Source: Myotis daubentonii (lineage: Eukaryota > Chordata > Mammalia > Chiroptera > Vespertilionidae). Taken from it: DNA of 64,000 nt. The stretch lies in NCBI RefSeq assembly GCF_963259705.1, contig NC_081846.1, positions 54,713,205 through 54,777,204 of the forward strand, given 5' to 3'. Positions 55,037-64,000 of the stretch are shown one piece after another. The position numbers and the translations under genes were made by a program. Each line of letters begins with the position of its first letter. Position 1 is the first letter of the stretch. The notes under the pieces are model-generated. The model was not told the DNA's origin, did not search any database, and saw only the letters and a list, made by a program, of their open reading frames with translations.

Positions 55037-55336
55037 TGGATAGTTCTTGAAGGTCAATAATAGAACTTTATGCACCTCCCAACTCCTTTTGGATTTAATC
55101 ACAAGTTTTAATGCAAAACACTAGCATTAGTGGCTTTAGTCATCTGCCATATGCCAACGTTCTCCTGCTATGTGGCCAGATCTATCTTCAGCATGTTGAT
55201 AAAAAGGTGGTATTATTATAATGCAATATTTAAGGCAGAATTTCTGGAGTAAATCTATCTTTAGAGTGAATCAATGCACCAGTCATCAAAGCTTATTTAA
55301 CATACCTTAGAAACATATGATTATTATAAAGGAGAA
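55037..55336. other. Nothing recognised
   Basis: AT-rich sequence. Confidence 0.4.
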
Positions 55337-55494
55337 TCCTATATAATAAAGAAAGAATATGCAAATTGACCATAACTTCACGACAAAGATGGTGGCACCC
55401 ACAGCCAATGAGGAGGGAATATGCAAATTGACACAACAAGGCAAGAAGTGGAAAGGTAGCTCTGGCTGGAGCAAAGGCGGCAAAATATCAGACA
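55337..55494 (+). mobile_element. Helitron 5' fragment
   Basis: A, then TCCTATATAATAAAGAAAGA, ATGCAAATTGACCATAAC, CAAAGATGGTGGCACC. No 3' end follows; L1 sequence takes over near 55495 and no CTAG appears after the L1 tail. Confidence 0.8.
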
Positions 55495-56632
55495 TACTAG
55501 TATGTTGTCGCAATATCTTTACCAATACAGCTCCAAGGGCAATGGAAACTAAGAAGAAAATACACAAATGAGACTACATCAAAATAAAAAGCTTCTGCAA
55601 AGCAAAAGAAACCATCAACAAAACACCTAGAAAGCCCACTGCATGGAAGAACATATTTGCCAACGATATCTCTGATAAGTGTTTAATCTCCAACATTTAC
55701 AGGGAACTCATACAACTTAACAAAAGGAAGACAAACAACCCAATCAAAAAATGGGCAAAGGACCTCAATAGATACTTTTCGAAAGAAGTCATAAGGAAGG
55801 CTAAGAGATATATGAAAACATGCTCAAAGTCACTAATCATCCGAGAGATGCAAATCAAAATGACAATGAGATACCATCTCACTCCTGTCAGAATGGCTAT
55901 CATCAACAAATCAATAAACGACAAATGCTGGAGTGGATGCGGAGAAAAAGGAACCCTTGTGCACTGCTGGTGGGATTGCAGACTGGTGCAGCCACTGTGG
56001 AGAACAGTATGGAGTTTCCTCAAAAAACTAAAAATGGACTTCCGTTTGACCCAGTGATCCCACTTCTAGAAATATATCCCAAGAAAACAGAAACACCAGT
56101 CAGAAAGGATATGTGCACCCCTATGTTCATAGCAGCTCAATTTACAACAGCTAAGATTTGGAATCAGCCTAAGTGCCCATCAGCAGATGAGTGGATTAAA
56201 AAACTTTGGCACATCTACACAATGGAGTACTATGCTGCTGTAAAAAGGAAGAAACTCCTACCATTTGCAACAGCATGGATGGAGCTGGAGAGCATTATGC
56301 TAAGTGAAATAAGTCAGTCAGAGAAAGATAAATATCACATGATCTCACTCATTTGTGAATTATAATGAACAACATAAACCAATGACCAAAAATAGATCTA
56401 GAGACAGAGAAGCATCGATCAGATGCTCAAACCTCAGAAGGAAGGCAGGGGAGGGTGGGGCTAAGGAGGAGAGATCAACCAAAGGACCTGTTTGCATGCA
56501 TATAAGCATAACCAATGGATACAAACACCGGGGGCTGAGGACATGAGTGGGAGGGGTGGGGGGACAATGGGGAGATAAGGACACATTTGTAATACCTTAA
56601 TCAATAAAGGAAAACAAAAACTAATAAAAAAA
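55495..56632 (+). mobile_element. Young L1 3' end, 5'-truncated
   Basis: From GGGCAATGGAAACTAAG (about 55538) through the ORF2 C-terminus to a 3' UTR (GAGATCAACCAAAGGACCTG) and AATACCTTAATCAATAAAGG plus A-rich tail. It closely matches 28770-29981 without the Helitron. Confidence 0.92.
55560..56365 (+). pseudogene. L1 ORF2 protein C-terminal fragment
   Basis: C-terminal part of the L1 endonuclease/reverse transcriptase polyprotein, downstream of the catalytic domains. One frame ending at 56057 contains the cysteine-rich [18 protein letters not shown] motif. Another, ending at 56365, contains [32 protein letters not shown] and LWHIYTMEYYAAVKRKK. The switch near 56030 is a frameshift. No endonuclease or RT motifs are present, so the fragment is inactive. 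Confidence 0.9.
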
Positions 56633-56819
56633 TTTTATCTTAGATGTCCCTTGTGCTTTTGATGTGTTTACAGAGGTCTCTGATTCAGTGATGGACACTG
56701 TATAAAAGGATAGCAGTAAAACACCTGAGGATCCTTCATATGTGGGGCTAGGTAACAGCCCTTACTTCCCCTCCTCACTGGAGCACTCTTGTGGAAAAAA
56801 AAATTTATTTGCCACAGCA

Positions 56820-57070
56820 AGTTTTAAAAAGCAACCTTTTGGTGAAGGGATGTACAAATTGCCAGTTATAAAAACAGTCTTGTGGATGTACAGTATACCA
56901 TAGGGAATACAGTCAGGAACACTGTAATAACTATGTATGGTTTCAGAAATAGTGGGTACTAGACCTATTGGGGTAATGACTTTGTAGTTATATAAATGTC
57001 TAATCACCATGTTGTACATCTGAAATTAATATAATATTATATGTCAACTGTAATTGAAAAATAAAATAAT
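56820..57070 (+). mobile_element. Older L1 3' end
   Basis: AATCACCATGTTGTACATCT, GAAATTAATATAATATTATA, TGTCAACTGTAATTGAAAAA are an L1 3' UTR end common in laurasiatherians. Compare 6320-6400. Confidence 0.7.
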
Positions 57071-57299
57071 TCAAGTGACCTTTTTTAAAATTAAAAGCAA
57101 TAAGTTTTTTAAAAAAAAAACAAATTTAATTTATTTAAGGCAATGTAATAGTTTGCTTACCACCTGAAACTGAAAAAGGAAGAGAAGTGGGTATTTACTA
57201 AATTCTACTCTATGATGCTTTTTGATATGCATATGTGATAATTCTATTAGAACATTTGAATAAATGAACATTTTCTTATTCCTTTTTCTTATATATCGA

Positions 57300-57684
57300 C
57301 TAGAAGCCCAGTGCACAAAATTTGAGCATGGGAGAGGGGGGACCCTCAGCCCAGCCTACACCTTCTCCAATCCGGGACCCCTGTGGGATTGGGCCTAAAC
57401 CGGCAGTTGGACATACCTCTCACAATCCGGGACCGCTGGCTCCTAACCGCTCACCTGCCTACCTGATCGCTCCTAACCACTCTGCCTGCCTGCCTGATCG
57501 CCCCTAACCTCTCTGCCTGCCAGCCTGATCACCCATAACTGCTCTCCCCTGCTGGCCTGATCACCCCTAACTGCTCTGCCTGCCCACCTGATCGCCCCTA
57601 ACTGCCTCTGCCTCAGCCGCCGCCACCATGGCTTTGTCTGGTCTATCCAGTCTAATTAGCATATTACCCTTTTATTAGTATAGA
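57300..57684 (-). mobile_element. Helitron, reverse, with 30-bp repeats
   Basis: CTAGAAGCCCAGTGCACAAA at 57300; minus-strand 5' end TCTATACTAATAAAAGGG at 57684, before T. The interior 57440-57600 repeats CTGCCTGCCTGATCGCCCCT units, the complement of the minisatellite in 36027-36650. Confidence 0.92.
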
Positions 57685-57846
57685 TGGTGTGGCTGAACAA
57701 TGAAGACAGATTATACCTTATAACAGGTGTAGTTAACACTGCATTAAAATTTGTATAGCACTTCCCAATATGCAAAGATTTGTCATACACATTATTTAAT
57801 AATTAAATAAAATAAATGTTTGCTTTTATTAATTAAAAAGAAATTA

Positions 57847-58063
57847 GCCCTAACTGGTTTGGCTCAGTGAATAGACTGTTGGCCCGTGGACTAAAAGGCC
57901 CCGAGTTCGATTCCGGTCAAGGGCATGTACCTTAGTTGCGGGCACATCTCCAGTAGGGGGTGTGCAGGAGGCAGCTGATCGATGTTTCTCTCTCATTGAT
58001 GTTTCTAACTCTCTATCCCTCTCCCTTCTTCTCTGTAAAAAAATCAATAAAATATATTTTTTT
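57847..58063 (+). mobile_element. Ves SINE
   Basis: Perfect 11-bp duplication AAAAGAAATTA (57836 and 58064). Confidence 0.97.
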
Positions 58064-58324
58064 AAAAGAAATTATATATATTCCACATTCTACCTTCAAA
58101 ATTTTCAACTTGTTTTACAATGAAAATAACCTGTAGTCCTCCCAAATCTTTAAGTAAAACTAACAATCCAGAAATACATGTAATATTATTCCCATACGTT
58201 TTCTATATATGGGAAATCCTCCAATATTATATGTTTCTAGTTAATGAATACCTTCCTATTTTAGATGCCAATTTTTAATTTCATCAATATGATCAAATTT
58301 TTAATTATGTCAAGACTGACATAG

Positions 58325-58680
58325 TTGGAACTGGTGAGAGGGTGAGGAAACAAATTCTCATATAGTTATGGAGTAACTGTAAATTAATACAGCCTTTAGC
58401 TCAGAAATTCCACTTTTTGGAACTTATCGAATAGCTAGCTATCTAACACAAGTACAAGGTAGCATTTTTACAATAGCATAAGCCTAAAAACAATTGCATG
58501 TACATCAGTAAGGACAAATTAAATTAGGTATAGTTGATCCATATGTTAATAGTAAAGATGTTTAAAAAGAATGAGATCAACATATACAATTAGAAATACA
58601 GTCTAAAATTATTGTTAAATGAAAATATATGTTGCACAACAGTACACATGGTTTCTTCTAATAGAATTCATAGTAAAAGT
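58325..58680 (+). mobile_element. Old L1 3' region
   Basis: TTGGAACTGGTGAGAGGGTG, AGAAATTCCACTTTTTGGAA and AGTAAGGACAAATTAAATTA follow the L1M ORF2 3' end. Confidence 0.55.
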
Positions 58681-58779
58681 CAACTAAATGTTATCAAGTT
58701 GAGTTATTTCCATTTAATCAGCTTCCCAGTTTATCTTAACACTCAGTGTTCTATTATATTTCACCCATCCTTTCCAAAC

Positions 58780-58984
58780 TTACCTTCCTACTATCTCCTC
58801 TACCCATTGGGTTTCCCAAGCATCAAAACTATTACCTATTTCCCTCTGGTTTCTACCTCTTAGACTTTGCTTATGACTTTTTTTCCCAACTCCTGGACTT
58901 CTTCAAGTCCAGACTCAACAAGTACCACATCCATACAGTATTCTGTGATTCCCTCAGTTAGGTGTAATCACACCCTCCCCTATG
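58780..58984 (+). mobile_element. L2 LINE remnant
   Basis: CTTCTTCAAGTCCAGACTCA and TTCTGTGATTCCCTCAGTTA resemble L2 3' sequence. Confidence 0.55.
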
Positions 58985-59054
58985 GTGCCAAAGGACCCGT
59001 GACCTTCAGTGCAAAGGACAGTGCTCTAACCAACTGAGCCACACCAGCCAGGAC
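58985..59054 (-). mobile_element. tRNA-derived SINE fragment
   Basis: GTGCTCTAACCAACTGAGCC, ACACCAGCCAGGAC: reverse head of a bat SINE. Confidence 0.8.
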
Positions 59055-59849
59055 CTAAAGAGCTACTTTTCATTTCTCAAAACTGTGAATGCCAACAGTG
59101 GCAAAAGGAGAGAAAGGCGGTTCATCTAAATTACAATAACCCTAAACAGAGACCTGAAATGGGGGCTTACCACTGTCCACTATTACTCTGCTCCCAACCA
59201 GCAATCCACAGGGAAAAAGAGAAGCAGTCAGCCAGCCAGTTTGGAGATCTGTCACAGAAGCTTTCGAAATAATAGCAGAGAAATCCTGAGCTTTGCCTCA
59301 GGTATTCCTATCCTATAAAGTTCACCTGGTAGGTGCATATTCACTAGATTTCTATGAAATGACTATTAAAATGTTTCTTTCAATTTGTAATAAAAATAAA
59401 CTAAAACCTTTCATTTAATTGTAGTTTAAGACTGAAAAAAGAGCAAGGATAAATAAAATCCATTAGTCTGAAGATTTCACTTTAGAAATATTTGTATCCT
59501 CCTTCTTGCCAAATTGTATTCACTGATAAACAGATTTCATTTTTACCAGAAACTTCGCTTTTTTGTTATCTAGTAAAAATAAGGAGTAAAAGTAATCAAA
59601 AGATTGGCAGATGGAAGCAAGTAAGAAGCAATGTACACAGATAATTCAGAAATAGGAAACGTCTGAATTTTTTTCATTGACTATATATCATTTCTAGAAA
59701 GTATGTTAATTGGACAAAAAAAGTATAATTTATACAAATAAATTGGAGATCTCAAAAAATTCTAACACAATCTTACTCAACTCTCTTAAAAGGGTCAATT
59801 CAGTATGATTAGGAAAATCAAATATAGTTTCAAAAATATATAAAGTCCA
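59055..59849. other. Nothing recognised
   Basis: No gene or repeat recognised; 59090-59340 is more GC-balanced than its surroundings. Confidence 0.4.
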
Positions 59850-60048
59850 CCCTAGCTGGTTTGGCTCAGTGGATAGAGCATCGGCCTGGGGACTGAAGGT
59901 CCCAGGTGTGATTCCAGTAAGGGCACATGCCCAGGTTGTGGGCTCGATCCCCAGTGGGGGACATGCAGGAGGCAGCCAAGCAATGATTCTCTCTCATCTT
60001 TTCTATCTCTCTCTCCCTCTCCCTCTCTGATATCAATAAAAATATATT
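59850..60048 (+). mobile_element. Ves-type SINE
   Basis: CCCTAGCTGGTTTGGCTCAG, GGGCTCGATCCCCAGTGGGG, GATATCAATAAAAATATATT. The tail runs into a hexanucleotide microsatellite. Confidence 0.93.
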
Positions 60049-60195
60049 AGATAGATATAGATATAGATGTAGATGTAGATGTAGATATAGATAGATATAG
60101 ATATAGATATAGATATATAGATATAGATATAGATATAGATATAGATATAGATATAGATATAGATATAGATATAGATATAGATATATAGAGATATA
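60049..60195 (+). repeat. (ATAGAT)n microsatellite
   Basis: About 24 units of GATATA with GATGTA variants near the start, grown from the SINE tail. It produces the spurious tyrosine/leucine and serine/isoleucine repeat peptides on the minus strand. Confidence 0.97.
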
Positions 60196-60591
60196 TTCCA
60201 AAACAAGGAGTTAACTGAAAACTGTGTATTTGTTCCCTATTCTCAGTACCATTCTTCAATCTGCGAACACTTCTAAATTTAGGAATGAGCTATAATAAGC
60301 ATGGTCAGATGACCACGTAATTTCTTGAACATTAATAAATACTTAATTCCCACACAGATGAAATATTGCATTTATAGAATTAGGTAGTAGGCAGTGTAAA
60401 AAATAAGTAGAGCCAATAACTTCAACTTTTCTTCTTGTTGGTTCTCTCTTATTTTTAAATCCCAGTACCTGCAGATTTCTAAAGGCTGGACAAACTGAAT
60501 TGTTTATACGTAACAAAAACTCTAGGACTTTTCTACTAGTTTAAGCTTAACAAATCCCAAAATATATTTAACCAATCTTTTACCTTTTAAT

Positions 60592-60777
60592 ATTCTTTTA
60601 AAATTATATTTTTGTTGATTTGAGAGAGAGAGAAAGGGAGAGGGAGAAAGAGAGAAATATCAATTGGCATACTCCCATCGAGCCCACAACCTGAGCATAT
60701 GCCCTAAGAGGGAACTGAACCAGTGACCTCTCCATGCACAGGACAGCACTCAACCCAACTGAGCCACACCAGCCAGG
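60592..60777 (-). mobile_element. tRNA-derived bat SINE
   Basis: TTTTTGTTGATTTGAGAGAG, GAACTGAACCAGTGACCTC, CAACTGAGCCACACCAGCCA. Confidence 0.88.
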
Positions 60778-61770
60778 GTTCTTTTTAATCTTTTGAGTTT
60801 TAACCGTTTTGAGTCCTAGAGCTGGTGAATTTTCATATTCTAAATGATATTTCTCTACAAATACACAGATCTCATTTCATCTTATCTTCTACTTATTCCT
60901 AAGAATAATAATAAAAAAATAACTCCACACTCAAATGGAATGTGAATCTGAACAAAACAAAATCGCAAAATTTCTACGATATTTCTATTGCAATATACTG
61001 AATACAACACCTTCTCCAATATGTAAATTAACTTGTGACTCAGTTTTCTGGGTGATGTTCACATCATGACTCAAATGGATGCAACCACTTAAAAATGAAT
61101 GACTTGGGAGGTTGCCATGGCTATGAAGCTTTCTGAGTAAGTAAGCTGCTTGTATCTGGCCTATATTAAGGGGAAGAAATTTTCTCATCTGACACATTTT
61201 GGAGGTAATCCCTTCATAACCAAATTGAAATATGATATGAGTCTAGCATTGCTATTCTGACTTCCCACCCTAGAATTCTGTGTTTGTTCCAAGGTTTAGG
61301 ACTATTCTGGATACTCTGACATTTACTCTTTTGAGAATGACATCAGCATGCAATACTTCCTAGGACCTTCCAATTTCAGACTACCCAGATAAAGGCTATC
61401 TTATGGATGACTGTGCAGTTTCCAGAAACAGCACTCATCACCATGTTTTCATCATGATAAGCTGGAGGGAGGGGTACAAATGCTTCTTATACACAGGAAG
61501 TGAGAAGACAATGTCCTTCAGGTTGCTTTTCTCAGAGTCAATGGGATAAGCTCTCTGTTCTAAAACATGACCATACTGTCACAGTGTTTAAAAAAAAATA
61601 AGGTCATTTGAAATTAGTTATTTTTAAATCTGTGTATTTACATTTAAGGAAGTTGTCATTACCAGAGTTAGTTTGTCACCAGGGTTAATAGTGGCTAAAC
61701 TTAAAAAAATAAAAATAAATAAATAAATAACTCTATCTTTTCTTTCATTACAAAAACAAACAAAAAACCT
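60778..61770. other. Nothing recognised
   Basis: No gene or repeat recognised. Confidence 0.4.
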
Positions 61771-61773
61771 AGA

Positions 61774-61941
61774 GGAGTGGGTCCCAGCTTTGATGCACAT
61801 TGGAGTCACCTAGAAATCTTCACAATGCACTGACCCCTGGCTCTCACCACAGACATCCCCATTCTGATTATTCGGCATGGGGTGTGAATATGGGCAACAG
61901 AATCTTTAAAACCTCCCTTGGTGATTCTAATGTGAAGCCAT
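61774..61941 (+). mobile_element. MER5A-type hAT element
   Basis: GTGGGTCCCAGCTTTGATGC, ACATTGGAGTCACCTAGAAA, TTGGTGATTCTAATGTGAAG follow MER5A. Confidence 0.8.
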
Positions 61942-63799
61942 GGACCTAAAGGATCTGCTATCCTTTTCCCTCCATCCAGCTGGGCCTTAGTGTCAAAAAG
62001 TGGAAACAGGCAGTTCATGCAAAGAACCAGTTCATGCAAATATGGGTGAGTTTATGCCCAAGACTAGAAGTGACCTGACTTCAATAAATCAATACGCTTA
62101 AAGAATGTATGTGTGCATGACAGAGAGAAATGTCTGAAACATCTGAAAAAAAAATAAGTAAGATCGTCTGAAATAAAATAGAGCAATCTCAAAGAAAGAG
62201 AACTTAACAGATTTTTTTAAAACTTCCAGATCAAACAGAAAAAAAACATTGTGAAGGACGGTCTCTCAATCTTTTTTTTTTTTAGTCTCTCAATCTTTAT
62301 ACCATACATTTAAGTACTAAATAAGAAGTGATTCACTGTATATTCTGCCATTCTAGAAGAGAAATATTAAGATGTACAGATATAAGGGGAAACTAAGGCC
62401 ACTCTAGCCTAATCAAATTAACAGTAGCACTCTGACAATGTTTTTTCAAACTTTGAGTCATTGTCCATCAGAGAATCATGAAATAAACTTAATTGATCAC
62501 AACCAGAATTTTCTTTTCAATGAAATTCAATGTATGAGAAAACAGAGTGTATCGAATGAGGTAAATATTTTGTGAAGCCTTTGTGTGTGTATGTGTATAT
62601 ATTTATTACTGCATCAGTTACAAATTTTGAAAGCTACTGCTCTAGAGGATGTTCCACCCTAGCTCAGAACATGTGAATTCAAACTGCATAGAAAGGCAGG
62701 GGTCCACAAAAAAACAAAGCTCTTTAAAGCTGGAAGATACTTGAAAGATTTGACTATAATTTCATTTTTAAAATGAGGGCATTGAAAATCATAAACATAA
62801 AGTGTCATATTTGTGTCCAGTGTTTTCTCCTATACCTTAGGAGTCGGCTTCCTTTGAGACTTGTATTTTCAAAACAAATTTAAGGCAGGTATGTTACATA
62901 CTAAATAGCCATGGCAACAACTACAAATTTTCAGTTATATTACATAAACATTTCTTTGACATGGTGGCATTTTCACCAACTTCTTACTCAAATGGAAATT
63001 ATACTGTGTGCAAATTAAGTGATTCATTTAAAGACCCTTGATTCTAGTACTCTAAAGTAGAGAATTGCTTTCCTAGGTAAGAGATTGTTAAAAGGCCATT
63101 TCTTCAGGCTCCAATAGGAGGTCCTCAAAAAGCATACAGTCGCAGCCGTACCTAGGGAAGCAGAATTCAAGGAGTTTCAAAATTCCCCGCTCGCTTTTGT
63201 TGACTTTATGTTCTTGTTCTGCATCTCATCATGGTGTTACACACACACACACACACATTTATATTTTGAAGGTTACTGTAGATAAAAAAGAATTGAAAAT
63301 GAAATTTAAAATCTGTGTAACTTAAATAAAGTAAAAAAAGAGAGAGAAAAAATCTCTAAAAGGAAAAAAAAATCTATGTAACTTTAAACTCAAGAACAAA
63401 GAGCTTCCCAAAGAAGTGGTGATGCAAGTAGAACTGTTTTTCATGGTTCGTGAGGCCTGCATCTCTTAAGTTCAGTACTTTATTTTTTGTAGCTGTATAG
63501 AGAAAGGGCTTATAGTGATATCATTAATAAGATACAGTGCACACATTTGTATAGCCATTAAAAAATCCTTTCTTCTTAATGGTGTTGGCATGTATATTTC
63601 ATATTGCAATCTCCTTAAGGCATTAAATAAATAAATATTAACTAAGAAAAATTAAGTTTTTAAAATTTCATTTTAAACTTCATTATGTTAAACTTAAGGG
63701 CAAGGAGAACATGAATTGGTATCAAATGGTTCAAGGAAGGACATAGAACAACCCAGCATATCAATTAAAATGTATCAGGCTACAAGGGATAAGAAATCA
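61942..63799. other. Unique AT-rich sequence
   Basis: No gene or repeat recognised apart from (CA)10 at 63240-63258 and A-rich runs. Confidence 0.4.
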
Positions 63800-64000
63800 G
63801 CCCAGCCAGTGTGGCCCAGTGGTTGAGCATCCACCCATGAACCAGGAGGTCATAATTCCATTCCCCAGCAGGGCACATGCCCAGGGTTGTGGGCTCGATC
63901 CCCAGTAGGGGGCGTGCAGGAGGCAGCTGATCAATGATTCTTTCTCATTCTTAATGTTTCTACCTCTCTCTCCCTCTCCTTTCCTCTCTGAAATCAATAA
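63800..64000 (+). mobile_element. Ves-type SINE (subfamily 2), cut by window end
   Basis: GCCCAGCCAGTGTGGCCCAG, GGGCTCGATCCCCAGTAGGG, CTGAAATCAATAA at the window edge. Confidence 0.93.

Noticed and set aside
59866..60259. Frames with (YL)n or (SI)n repeats
   Set aside because: Direct translation of the ATAGAT microsatellite.

Overview
The window is nuclear DNA of a vespertilionid (vesper) bat. I base this on three things seen in the sequence: about 20 tRNA-derived SINEs of the Ves type, about 26 non-autonomous Helitrons with the HeliBat-type termini (5' TC then a TATATAATAAAAG-like block; 3' GTGCAC palindrome then CTAG; insertion between A and T), and hAT miniature elements, all set in a mammalian background of L1, L2, MIR, MER5, MER20, Tigger and LTR remnants. 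The genus cannot be decided by eye. I found no host protein-coding exon, rRNA, tRNA gene or CRISPR array. The window reads as intergenic or intronic DNA. The only protein-coding traces belong to transposable elements: a HAL1/L1 ORF1, an L1 ORF2 C-terminus and a Tigger transposase fragment, all broken.

Layout. 0-8.5 kb: a reverse composite Helitron (1.39-2.40 kb), a Ves SINE, a forward composite Helitron with a 47-bp minisatellite (3.94-5.69 kb) inserted beside a twin-primed (5'-inverted) L1, then an L2 split by a hAT element. 8.5-15.1 kb: an old L1 carrying one CpG-rich Helitron (9.78-10.47 kb) and a head-to-tail array of five Helitron units (12.19-14.83 kb) at one target site. 15-23 kb: mostly unique DNA with a 746-bp solo LTR (6-bp target duplication), SINEs and a 158-bp element with a Helitron-like 5' end at both termini. 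23-31 kb: old L1s in both orientations with Helitrons, SINEs, a younger L1 and a Tigger-type element nested in them. 31-46 kb: L2, Tigger, L1 and six further Helitrons, a full-length half-L1 (HAL1) with a perfect 16-bp target duplication, and old L1/HAL1 pieces. 45-64 kb: an old mammal-wide LTR-like repeat split by a Helitron, two copies of one hAT MITE, MER5 elements, MIRs, SINEs, a young L1 3' end and long stretches with nothing recognisable.

The main points for a second look are the Helitrons. They occur in head-to-tail arrays and as a composite whose internal boundary has lost the 3' terminator in all three copies. Several subfamilies carry an inverted pair of CTCF-like motifs, and many carry YY1-like AAGATGG motifs. 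Minisatellites and simple repeats have expanded inside them, the latter just upstream of the 3' hairpin. Family names are assigned from memory of consensus sequences and need a library search.
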